64,000 nt of DNA from the NCBI GenBank assembly GCA_964020975.1, contig CAXHWN010002418.1, positions 62,001 to 126,000 of the forward strand, in the 5' to 3' direction. This document shows positions 1 to 11,079 of this stretch, piece after piece (positions within the stretch are counted from its first letter, which is position 1; each line of letters begins with the position of its first letter). The notes beneath the pieces were generated by a model. The model saw nothing but the letters and a program-made list of their open reading frames with translations, had not been told where the DNA came from and made no database searches. Both the position numbers and the translations under genes were made by a program. The stretch is from Hermodice carunculata. Its lineage: Eukaryota > Annelida > Polychaeta > Eunicida > Amphinomidae.

Positions 1-417
1 TTTGCATAATGAAAGTTCAGATAAGAACAATTTGCCTCAACCATGAACAGTATGTACCGTTTCTAGCTGGATAGCTTATCTTAGTTAAACCGTCAGCCAG
101 TGTATAACTGAAGTAGAAATAAACTGGGGCACTAATTTCAGTCCCAGTGATTGTAAAATAAACAGTTGCAGCTAGACCACCTGTACAAACCCAGGGAAAA
201 CCTAACAAGTACTGCAACAATGGACATCCTGCACCAGAGATGTAAAACAAACCCCATGGTGACACCTACTCCTCACTTTGAAAGTCTCCAAACAGTAAAA
301 CTCGCTGCCAACCCTGAGTCTGTGTTTCAACATAATGGGTCAGGTTGGTGACATTTGAGTGAATGCTGTCAAACATGAGTAATTTTTTGACATGCAGTAA
401 ATTATATGTACTTAGGC

Positions 418-787
418 CCCATGGGGGGGGGGGGGAGGGGGGCTACTCCCTATACCGAACGTAATGGGGATGTGCTGCTCTGAAGGGTGCCTTTTGGCCG
501 GTACTTTCCCTAACAAAGGTATAAATTTTCCCAAGATTTCCCTAACAAAGGTCCATAAATTTTTCTGAGACCCCTTACCAAGGTCACTGATAAAATCAAA
601 GGGCCCTAATCAAGACCAAACGATTTACGCTCCAGCCCTGTGAACAGGGCGCATGCTGTGAAAGTGATTGACACGCCCTAATGAAGATCCATTATTTGGT
701 AGGATGGGAGCCCTAATGAAGGGTCATTCTGAAAAACTTGAGCTGCACACCCCCAGCTAAAAAAGTAGGGAGTGCCCCCCCCCCGGG
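418..787. mobile_element. hAT-like MITE with 8-bp target duplication
   Basis: The 370-bp element is flanked on both sides by the direct repeat ACTTAGGC (410-417 and 788-795). Its ends are inverted, G-run then CTACTCCCTA on the left and TAGGGAGTGC then C-run on the right. No coding capacity. Internal text repeats CCTAACAAAGGT and CCCTAATGAAG motifs. An 8-bp duplication points to hAT or a related superfamily. Confidence 0.7.
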
Positions 788-796
788 ACTTAGGCA

Positions 797-1390
797 TGTC
801 AAAAAGGAATGAAAGTCATTAGCATCTATGTCAAAAACATGTTATCAAAACATAATTTTTCTTAACATGATTTTAAGTACAATTACTAGGCATTTAACTG
901 TTGTCAGGTGCTGCTTGCTACCAATAGCTCCTGGGGGTTTAACCTGACAGAAAACATGTAAGCCTAAAATGTATCAAAGTGAATATTAAAACCGAATGAT
1001 AACAAAAGCTAAAATTAAGTAGCAAAACAAGCAAGTCTAAAATCTGTAAAATTATTGCAGCCAAACTTTCTAACAACAGCAAAATTTGTAGGGCAAGTCA
1101 GAAAAGAATGAAAGTCATTAGCTTTTAAGTCAAGAAAATGCAATCAAAATATAATTTTTCTGAACCAGATATCAAGTACGATTAGGCAAGCTTGTAACTG
1201 TCATAGGCCACTGCTTGCTACCAAGAACCCCTGATGGTTTAACCTAACAGAAAACAAGCTGGCATAAAATGTCTGAAAGGTGATGCCAAAAGATAAAATC
1301 AAGTAGCAAAACAAGCAAGTCTAGAATCTCTAAAATTATTGAAGCCAAACTTTCTAACCATCTCTGGATGTTTACAGCAAAATTTTTAGA
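797..1390. repeat. Tandem duplication of a ~298-bp unit
   Basis: Two diverged copies of about 298 bp lie head to tail, each starting near GAATGAAAGTCATTAGC and passing through GCTGCTTGCTACCA-like and AAACAAGCAAGTCTA motifs. No open frame is shared. It begins directly next to the hAT-like MITE. Confidence 0.7.
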
Positions 1391-2152
1391 AATATTTGAT
1401 CAAAAGTACATCTTTGAATCTTCTTGACTCAAGTTTATTGGAAATAAATTTTGTTCTAGAGGCAAAGTCACAGAATTTTGAACAATGTGTATTTAACACC
1501 ATGATTACTGGGGGTGTGGGTGTGGCGGGTATATAGCTAGTGTCAGCAGTTACTTGTTGTAAAGTGTCACCTCCACCAAATTGGCACTCACCAAGTCCTT
1601 CAGTACATGTACAGTCATGCAGTTTGGTTGTAATCAGAAAAAGATATTAAGGCTGGGTTTTCAAGTTTAAATAACTTTGAGGTTGTTCCAGGTTTATTTA
1701 CTTGTTTATTTTTGTTCCACAAAGCAAGCACCACCAGGATGACTTTCATAAGAAATGTGTTAGCGTCGGTGATGAGCACTTGGTTCATGTGGAGCAAAGG
1801 GCCATATTCTTTGTGTATATTTAAGTTTTCATCTGTGATGTATGAACACATGCTGTTTTGTGAACTTATGAATGAGAATAATTGTGTGAATTGTGATTAT
1901 GATCCAAAGTATTTTGTGTGAAAGAAGCATATTAACTTGGTAGCTATGGGCATCCTGGAAGCCAAAGTTGTTCATGCACATAGGCAAGGCGAGCATGTAA
2001 AAATATGCTGATGTGTCCCAACTTTTATCTCAACAGCACAGAGCCTGAGACATGTCAACTTCAACAGGAGGTAGGAATTCACTATCAGTGGAAGGGTATT
2101 CTCCATTGGTTTGAGGCTATTGCAGTGTGTGTGACAAAGTTGATATTTTCAG

Positions 2153-2236
2153 GTACCTACCTCTATGTCCCCTTCAGGAGAAGATAACCCTGCTGTCATT
2201 TTAACAGAGGGAGCCAGTCCATGCGCACTATTGTCT
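2153..2236 (+). CDS. Possible upstream exon of the transporter gene
   Basis: An 84-nt stretch lies between a TTTTCAG acceptor and a GTAAGC donor and reads VPTSMSPSGEDNPAVILTEG and onward to ALLS in one open frame. Both ends are phase 0, which would fit the frame of the exon at 11080. It would add 28 residues before the acidic segment. Nothing else ties it to the gene, and the intervening intron would be 8.8 kb, so it may be chance or belong to another transcript. Confidence 0.3.
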
Positions 2237-2587
2237 GTAAGCAGTAGTACATTGTATACTTTGGTGTGTGTGCAGCATTATGGCTACTGTGCAGACATTG
2301 TCTTTTGCCTTCTGTTTGTATTAGTTTTTGCATTGATCAAAGTTTTGTGCTGTGGTGTGATTGTACGGAGAAGGTTGCAATGATGTGGCTGCAATATAAA
2401 ATGGGACTGCAGGTTCAACACTCAACAAAAATGATACAATAAGAACTGCTTGTCTTTTTAATTCTTACTTTTTCTTTTTATTATAACAAAAGACACAAAT
2501 ATAATTGTAACATGTTATTTTGTATGACATTCAATACCAAATATATTATGTATGATATAGGTGCTATACAGATATCATAAATGTAGC

Positions 2588-2900
2588 TGCGACAGTGACA
2601 CACAGTAACAAGGTGTCGTTGCAGTGACACACAGTAACAAGATAGTGTCATTACAGTGACACACAGTAACAAGGTGTCGTTGCAGTGACACACAATAACA
2701 GGGTGTTGTCATTACAGTGACACAGTTTTGAGGGGTTGTCATGACAGTAACACACTGTAACAAGGTGTCATGACAGTGACACACAGTGACATGATAGTGT
2801 CATTACAGTGACACACAGTAACAAGGTGTTGACTGTCATTACTTTGACACATTGTAACACTGTCTTGACATTACAATGACACACAGTGACAAGGTGCCAT
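2588..2900. repeat. Minisatellite, ~29-32-bp unit with GTGACACACAGTAACA
   Basis: About ten imperfect copies of a unit containing CAGTGACACACAGTAACAAG, alternating 29- and 32-bp versions. Open minus-strand frames here are artefacts of the array. Confidence 0.85.
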
Positions 2901-3799
2901 CCTTGTTTTCCAGCATAACCTGTACTTAACTTTTCAAAAGTTTAACCTCTCCTGCTGAGAATAAGACTAAATTACTAGCTTTCCTTGTTCTGGAGGGTAA
3001 GGGGTCAGCCAAAATTATCAACATTTTGAAAATTGTACACAGAGTACTCTTTCTTGTAACCCCATCCCTCCCCCAAAAGGCTACTCTCTAAAAATGTTAA
3101 TTTTTGGCTGAAAATATTGATCAACATTTTCAAAATCAGCTAAAAACGTACACTGATCTTGACCCTCTGCCCCCTGCGTACTATATATACTAATGTGAAA
3201 ATGTTGATAAAAATGGCCGACTCCTAAGATTCAGGAGATGAAAGTACATTTAATTCATCATCATTGCAGTCTTTTCCAAAGAACAGGACATTTTGTGGAG
3301 CATGTCGCACTCTACGTCAGATATTTGTTTTTGCAATGACTACATTACGTATGACTTTCGTGTATAAGAGCGTTGTTTTCCTCATGGATGTTGCTGTTGT
3401 TGTTATTGTTGGTGTTGTTGTCAAATCACCATTTTCAGAGAGCAGTGCCTTGATAGATACATCAGAGGTAAATGTGGTACACAATGTGAGGAAGATCTCT
3501 GCAAGTGTTGCAAGTCTTATAGTTATCAATAAAAGAAAAATGTACAGCATTGTCCAAAGTTAGAGCTGTTGAAAATTGACAAGAATTAAGTTTTGACTTA
3601 TGCCACGAATGGCATGAGAAGAGTCCTGGCAAGACAACTTACACAGTGGTCACTATTTGACAGATCTTTGCTGTGAACAACTTCACTGTAGTGTGGGACC
3701 GCTTGGTAAATTCACAGTTTGAATATTTCTTCTTTGTATCTCTCATGTCAAAGACCACTCTTTGATGTGCTGTAGTATTTTTAGCTCTGCTGGTTGCAG

Positions 3800-5160
3800 A
3801 GGTCATGTGATCACTCAGGACTGTCCCTCTGTTCCTCCCTCACTCCAGCCATCCATCCTTAAACCTTTTCATCGTTTTGCTTATGGGTCAAAATATGAAA
3901 ATCTTGTGAGCACTGTAGCATCCTTAATGAGTGATGGATTCTCACAATTTACTGGGACTGTGGAGGAGGTAAAAATCTCAGTTGTACATGTATATGATTC
4001 TAGTGGCGCCACCTATAATTTAATGGAAATTATGAGCCAAAATAAGTTTAAATATATAAAATTCCACATCTCAGAAATTATTTGTATTAGACTTGCCAAA
4101 TTTGTAGGATATATGGACCATGTCCAGTGCTAGTGTTTTGTATAATATCTTGATCTTGGCCTATTTTTGTTAGGTCAATAGACCTGCAAAGTTGAAAAGG
4201 GTGATTTTGTAATGGTAGGGTGTAGCTTGGACATCAATGGCAAAGAGACCTGAGCCTCCAGATCAAAATTGTGCTAATGTACATTGTACATGAAGCTGTA
4301 CTTGATGACCTCCTTTTTTGGGTCACTGTGACCCAATGATTACAGACTTTTTGTGCTTTTCCAAGTTTATTGTTTTTCTTCAGTATTTCAAAAAGTCATT
4401 ACCCAATTTAAACAAACAGACCATATATGGAAAGCTGGATGTAGGGCACACATTTTGAATGTAACTATGTTTGAATCTGAGTTGAAAGTCAAGATCAAAT
4501 GGCCAGTTGGAATATGCATGTAGGGGTGGTCTTGTGAATGCTGTGCAAATCTTCTGACCAGTCCAGCATATTTATTTTTTTATGCATCTTCATGAAATTC
4601 AGTGGGACTGTAGAAGAGATAAAAATCTCGATAGCTTTTGATCCTAGTGGTGCCACCTATAATTTGACAGAAATAATGAGTTAAAATGTCCTTAAAGATA
4701 CAAAATTCCATATCTCAAAAATAATTGAACTAGACATGCCAAATCTGTAGGTTAGATACATTGTGTCCAGTGCTAATATTTTATATAAGATCAGGGACCT
4801 TGACCTAATTTGTAAGGTCACCAGACCTGTGAAGTTGAAAGGGGTCACTTTGTAATGGCAGGGTGTAGCTTGGACATCAATGGCAAACAGAATTGAGCCT
4901 CCAGATTAAAATTGCACTTGAGTACATCATATATAAGACTCTGTTTGGTCACCTTGAGCAAGTGATTGTGTGAACTTGACCCTTTTTCAAGGTCATTAAG
5001 CACTTAAGAGAAAGGCATTTGATTCAATGTCTTGATGAAGGATAAGGCAAATGTACCACAAATTATCGTGTGTATCATGTGGAACTTTGATATTGCATAA
5101 TATGGATGACCTTGATTAATTTTTCAAGGTCTTAGAGGAATGCATTTCAGGAAATGATTT
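3800..5160. repeat. Dispersed non-coding repeat, two tandem diverged copies
   Basis: Two copies (about 3890-4340 and 4540-5150) share GCCACCTATAATTTxA, AAAATTCCAxATCTC, GGTGTAGCTTGGACATCAAT and paired GACCTTGACCT/AAGGTCA motifs. A third copy lies at 27840-28440. No protein is encoded; the long plus-strand frame at 3762 follows repeat sequence. Confidence 0.65.
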
Positions 5161-5399
5161 TTTTGGTGATGGTGGTAAGCACAGCATTTTGCCCATGGGC
5201 CTCTTGTTTTTTTTGTTTTTTTGTTTTGTTTTTTGTTCAGACAGGAAAATCTTTTAACAATCACAGAATAGGTGTGTAAAAATTCTGGTAATGCTGGTGT
5301 GCTCATGGAGTATAAGGATGTATCCGCCTTACAAGCATATGCTCTGAGGTCAAATGTCAGATAGGTACAAACCATAAACCTTGATTGATGGGGTCTTAA

Positions 5400-7024
5400 G
5401 CCGGCCACACACTATATGACCCGACTGTCAGCGACAAGCAGTTGTGCGTTGGGAGAATTCATGACTGCTTCCCGACTTAAGACTAATAGCTGCACACTAC
5501 ACGATGATTTGCATGATTTGGTCATGAAATACGCATGGACTAATTAGTCACAGTGTCTTGTAGCACATTAAATTCCTCAAGTAGGCCTACACCTACAGAG
5601 AAAATGGCTCGCACAACGCACAGAAAAAAAATATGCGCTCGCACTTTTGACAACAGTTCTTAAGATGCGTGATAAATGGGCAAGGAAAAGGAAGCCAATA
5701 TCAGTGTGGAGGCGACCATAGATCATCCTGCACAATGAGCAGAGGGCATATGCCAATATTCTTAAAGAATTTTAATACACATGACACACAGTCATATCGT
5801 AATTTTTTACAGATGGATGAAAGTAGCTTTTATGCTATTGGCAGGTGGGTTGGTCCTTTTTTAATTCAAGGGGAAAATACAACTTTACGTTGAGCGATTT
5901 TTCCGGAGGAAAGGCTGACAATAACATTAAGATTCCTTACGACGGTCAGGTATATTGTTATGCAAATCATTTAAAAGACACTTTAGTATCACTTATAGCT
6001 ATGAAAAAAATGCATGTGACTTAGTTACCCCTAATGATCTATTGGATATGGGCTCATGCTTGATGTAGCCTTCACTTTGACGTCCAATCCCATGTTTTTG
6101 AATTTTTGTATGGAAAAGATGTTGCATGGTCGAACTCAGCCAGGACACCATGTAGGCCTAGTTTGGCGGCCTGCATGTCATAAATCTACTGCGACATGAG
6201 ATTTCGCTATGATATGTAAGCCTACATGTATATGTGGGCCTAGTGCTGGCTCGTCATTTTGATGCATCAAACATGTTGTACATATTGCCACAATAATTTC
6301 ACGCGAGAAATTTTGAAAATTTGTAGCCCATTTTGCGATTACCGATCACAAATGTATAAATTTCTGTATGTTTGAATTCCAAGGAGAAGACATCTTTGAT
6401 TGAACTCTTGTGGGCTTGGACAGTAATGAAATATGTACTTTCTTTTAATGGTGTTATATTTGGTTATTATATATAGGCCAATGTAAATCTAGGGCCTAAG
6501 CTGATAAGTGTGTTAACGTTAACAGAGCATTAGTGCCCAAGCTCGCTTGTCATTAGAACCTGCTTGACATTTGTTCGTTGCATAGGCCTAATCACATACG
6601 ACTTATGAGTTTTTGTGATAGGCTACTACCACATATCGTGTATTGTAGGTCCATCGATGACATTGTATCAACTATAACATTTTGGTGATAGGTTACTGTA
6701 AACTAAAACAATATCCAGTACTGTACCTGCATTTTGGATACAATCTGAATTAATGTCGTAGGCTATTCATGTTGCTTCAAAGTTCTTTGCTTCCATAACT
6801 GGGAAAACGCTGCGTGCAGGTATCCCCCGCATAGGTAATTGGGCGGGGCATGTGCAGTTGTTACAACCCAGCCGATGAACGTTGTCACGATCCCACTTGC
6901 TCAACTCTCACGACACCAGTTGTGGTGACTGAAAATGGATCTTCTCGCGTCATCAGGTGATGCACACTAGACGACGAAACAGTCGCAGACCCGTCACCGA
7001 CAGTCGGGTCGTATAGTGGCCGGC
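5400..7024 (+). mobile_element. Degenerate PIF/Harbinger DNA transposon
   Basis: The ends are inverted repeats (GCCGGCCACACACTATA... and its complement ...TATAGTGGCCGGC), extended by the shared motif GACCCGACTGTC, with TTAA on both flanks. Inside, plus-strand codons about 5740-5892 read YRNFLQMDESSFYAIGRWVG, matching the start of the Harbinger DDE transposase. After a TGA stop at 5891-5893 the same frame goes on AIFPEERLTITLRFLTTVRY, the next conserved block. The rest of the nuclease and the MYB-like partner were not found. The stop and the missing remainder make it a dead copy. Confidence 0.75.
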
Positions 7025-7088
7025 TTAACTTTCCATAAAATTTGGGTTCAGGTGTCTTAGAAAAAAATTCTGGTAATTTTTCACAAGC

Positions 7089-7400
7089 ATGTTACTTTCA
7101 AGTGATGATTTTGATCAACTTAAAATGAACCTCCTTGGCAAGCCTAGCATGTGCTTTCTGCCAGATCATGTTCATTGGCACGAAATTGTTGCTGATATCA
7201 CAAGCACTACCTTTCACCAGCTAGCATATGATAGCCCACAGAACTGCATCAGTGCAAGCACCAGGCATGCCAAGATGGGACAACTTCAGCAGTGAGAGTG
7301 GGTGTGATGATGAGGACAATTTTTTTTCTGATGAAGATGAAGAAGGTTTGATAGAAAGGACAATTGTGGCACAGGAGCCAACAATCAAGCCATTAAAGTA
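7089..7400 (+). other. Unassigned open stretch beside the Harbinger element
   Basis: A 68-codon frame (MLLSSDDFDQLKMNLLGKPS...) is followed by acidic-looking codons in another frame (GATGATGAGGACAA, GATGAAGATGAAGAAGG). No family recognised and no clear splice sites; perhaps a decayed transposon gene or exon. Confidence 0.15.
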
Positions 7401-7689
7401 GCCAACGGGAACCAGTCATGGTTCATGTACTGGTACAAGGCTGATGTGATGCCAACAACACGGAACAGTTCGGAGAATCAGATGACCCGCATCAGCCCAG
7501 ATTGATTAATAAAATGAACTTTTGGTAATAAATTTCAGAGAGTTGCGTTCATTGTAATATAAAATGGCCCACCTTTTTGCTTAATTTTGGGTTGGTGTCC
7601 CTCTTAGTGCTAGTAAAATGGCCAAAAAGATGTTTGATGTTACCGTTTGAAATCTTGTTGGAGGTTGTTTAATATCATATGTGTGTGTG

Positions 7690-7962
<273 letters not shown>

Positions 7963-8541
7963 ATATAATGGTGTTGCTGCACCCTGGTGCAACACAAAGA
8001 CCCACCCTTACCAAGTTACTGAGATGGAAATGCACATTTCTGTGCTCATTTCTACTGCTGTTAGAGACCCAGATGTGGCAGTTTGACAGCTCGTACTCCA
8101 TACATTTGCCATGCTTGCTACCTGCTAACTTTATTGTGTTACATTTGTGATGTCAACACCACAGCTACTTCACAGGTGTCTGAAAAGAACGGGGACTCAT
8201 GATGTGCACATTTTAAAGTAGGATCTTTAATATGGATATGGATGGAAACAATGTATTTACTTCCTATATATGCAAATAAAACAGGTAAAGTGAATGTATT
8301 TTCCAGTCTGCATATGAAATACAATGTATTGAAACATGCTGCTTGATAAGAGTTGATCCTGAAGGACAGCTGGACTTCGTGGGTGGCTTCTATGTAGTTA
8401 TCATGTTTTATGCTCGCTTCAGCTGCCAGTTGCAGATAACATTTGTGACAAAAGTGCTTCTGTTTTTTAGTTTTTTAGAAACAAACAGAAACCAGTGACA
8501 GTCACAGTGGCAGATGATGACTGTGACTGCTGGCCAATGCT

Positions 8542-8857
8542 CAGGTGCGGATCCAGAAATTCTGAATGGGGGGGGGGGGAAATGGGGGGTGCTGAAATAA
8601 GTGTGAGCCGGGGGTGTGAGGGTTGCAACCATCGCCTGGAGGCGTGGACAGAGCCGCTGGAAGTTCCTGAATTTTAACATATTTTATAGCCATTCGACAG
8701 ACTTTTCTGGTATCAAAATTGATTCCTTTAGGTATATAATAATAATAATTTAGTTTCCCTTCAGTTTCACTCAAGGTATACATGTACCTATATATTATTT
8801 AAAACATTCCATTCCTAAAGCACCCCCCCCCCCCCCCCCCGATGCGATCCGCGCCTG
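8542..8857. mobile_element. hAT-type MITE
   Basis: The ends CAGGTGCGGATCCAG and ...GATCCGCGCCTG form terminal inverted repeats of the classic hAT form (CAGGGGCGGATCC). G-runs and C-runs lie just inside. No coding capacity. A clear 8-bp target duplication is no longer visible, so the copy is old. Confidence 0.65.
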
Positions 8858-9257
8858 AAGGCTAGATATTGTTTCTTAATTGTCACTTAGATTTGACAAT
8901 TGCTAGAAAATCTTTTACTTGAGCACTTTCCATACTACATTGTCACCATAATTTTTTGTATATTTTTCTATGGGTGTTTACATGTCTAGCATAGTGTAAC
9001 TTTATACATGTATAATCATTTTGATTAGCATGCGCATGCATTGAGAAAAATACCTCTATGATAACATAATGAGGGACAGTGTTAATAAGTGACATATTAT
9101 TTGAATTTATTTCTCAGGTAAAGTATATTAAATCCCTTGGACAGTTGTGTTCAGTACTTTGTACAGGCCCATATGTAGTTCACCATGTTAATCCTGGCAG
9201 TCACACATATCTATGTATACCTGGTATACCCCACTGGACTTGGTTTTTTGAGAAGCA

Positions 9258-9330
9258 GGATGTGGCCAAGTGGCTATGTGTATTTTTCTTGTTTGGCCAA
9301 AGGTTACTGGTTTGAGACCCCTCCATTCCA
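9258..9330 (+). mobile_element. tRNA-like SINE head or tRNA pseudogene
   Basis: TGGCCAAGTGG resembles a tRNA A box and GGTTTGAGACC, about 40 nt later, a B box. Spacing and sequence suit a Leu/Ser-type tRNA ancestor, but the stems do not fold into an intact cloverleaf by eye. It ends next to a TTAA MITE. Confidence 0.4.
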
Positions 9331-9363
9331 TGGAAAAAAAGTCTATCACTGGTTTGACTCTTC

Positions 9364-9614
9364 TTAACTCATTCCATACTATGGTCACAGGCCTTGTTCA
9401 GTGGATCTGGCATTGCCTGGCAAGTCATGCTGCAGCTGCCCTTGTGGCAGCTGCAGCATGACTTGCCAGGCAGTGCCAGATCCACTGACCGAAGACTATT
9501 GGCATGTTGGTACTTGAACGAAATCTCTTTTCATGAAGAATTTAAATATGCAATTGTTGTCTTAAATTTAGGTAAGTCTACAGAAAAATCAGGGACTGGT
9601 ATGGAATGAGTTAA
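9364..9614. mobile_element. TTAA MITE, family A, with 42-bp hairpin core
   Basis: Bounded by TTAACTCATTCCATAC and its complement GTATGGAATGAGTTAA. The core arms 9399-9440 and 9446-9487 are complementary over 42 bp with a single mismatch and a 5-nt loop. A module GTTGGTACTTGAACGAAA lies on one side only. Non-coding. TTAA ends fit piggyBac-type mobilisation. Confidence 0.8.
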
Positions 9615-11079
9615 TATGCCAGCAGCTGGTGTTTAGCACTTGCAGTACAAATACACTCGACAATATGAGTGCCAAGACAGCTCCTAGGAATGTCAAAGTC
9701 TGGTTGTACTGAAATCTAATATTTGATTAATTTGAAATAAAGGAATGGTAGTATTTGGTAGCCCCGTGTGTTTTGTAGCTATTAAAAATGTGGAATTTCA
9801 CAAGTGTGTTACAATGTTCATGAGCAGAAAAACTTGAGCATTGAATTTTTTTTCAATATTAATCACACGCAGCTACATATGGGTCATTATTCAAACTTGG
9901 GGTACCATTTGTTTAAAGTCAAGACACAATTGTGATGGTCCTTTTGAATCAACTGAACATTATGTTAACAGTGCAAGCAATATACTGCCATTTGATTTCA
10001 ATTGACTCATTCAGCGCCAACTGTGACTTAAGTCGAACTAGTTAAACTCTGAATTATAAAAAGGATGCTGCAAAAAGCTTGGGGTCAATTAAGCATACAC
10101 GTTTATTTTGAAGGAATGCATATTTCTGTGATATTTGGCTTGAAAGGCAAGTCACTGCGCCAGGTTGGACATTATTAAAACAACAGCTAAATTATTGTAA
10201 AATATGTATGATTTAACAATATTTCAGACCTTTTTTGCCAGAAAAATTTGGAGAGGGGGAGGGCACTTAAAAGGGATAATATGATAAATGTGTTTACAAT
10301 ACAAATCATTTAACAAGGCAATGCAAAAACCACTGGCTTAAAACTAGTAATCTTCAACTTGGTATTTGAAAGAAAGTCTTTTTTTTGGGACTTAAGAGTG
10401 GAGAATCCTTCATAACTATGGTTAAAATAAGGGGAAATCCCTCACAAGTAAGGAATGAGCAGAGTATTTCTCTTGCTGCCTCTGTCCAAGCAAAGGTGGC
10501 ATGTAAGGGTTTGTGCAGTCGTGTGATACTGCTTTCTCTGTATGTTATGTGGACATTTTCCAGGTTACAGGATTCATTGTTGATCATCAAGTCATTGCTT
10601 AAAGCAAAACATTTTTTTTTTGGAGCATAGAACAGCTGGGTCATGCGATCAGTGAAAACGTGCAGCATGATACTCAGTGCGAGTACAAAGAGAGACTTCT
10701 CAATGTTGTGGCTGTGCAAACAGGCTTTGTCAGCCCACTTCAACTTGACAAACTTTTTCCTTTGTTCAGGGGAGTGCAAAGTAAATTAAAGTTCCATTTA
10801 GATTTTGCATGGAAACAGCTTTCATTAAATATCAATTTTCTTGTTCTTAACTTGAGAGTCTGTGGTTTGTCCATTACTGGGTATGTTACGACATTTAGTC
10901 ATAGCCTGTTCTACAGTCAGGCCATTTGAAATGGAGAAGCCTAGACTGATTCCCGTAAAGTTCCACCTATAACCACCTACCAGTGTGCAGAACATGTCGC
11001 AATAATTTAAAGAACATGTCAGACAATGTAAGAGAAAACAGGAAAAGTTGATACGATTGATTTCCATCATCTGCTGTAG

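Noticed and set aside
17-265. Minus-strand hydrophobic frame (LLGFPWVCTGGLAATVYFTI) of 82 codons
   Set aside because: Looks protein-like but no family, no clear exon borders and no neighbours supporting it.
2165-2383. Whole 72-codon plus frame with a hydrophobic tail read as a membrane protein
   Set aside because: A GTAAGC donor at 2237 makes the first part a candidate exon; the hydrophobic tail is more likely intron.
2588-2900. CRISPR-like array of repeats
   Set aside because: Units are contiguous minisatellite repeats without unique spacers, in a eukaryotic genome.
10354-10779. 141-codon minus frame
   Set aside because: No domain recognised, no splice context and an opposing frame of similar length; left uncalled.
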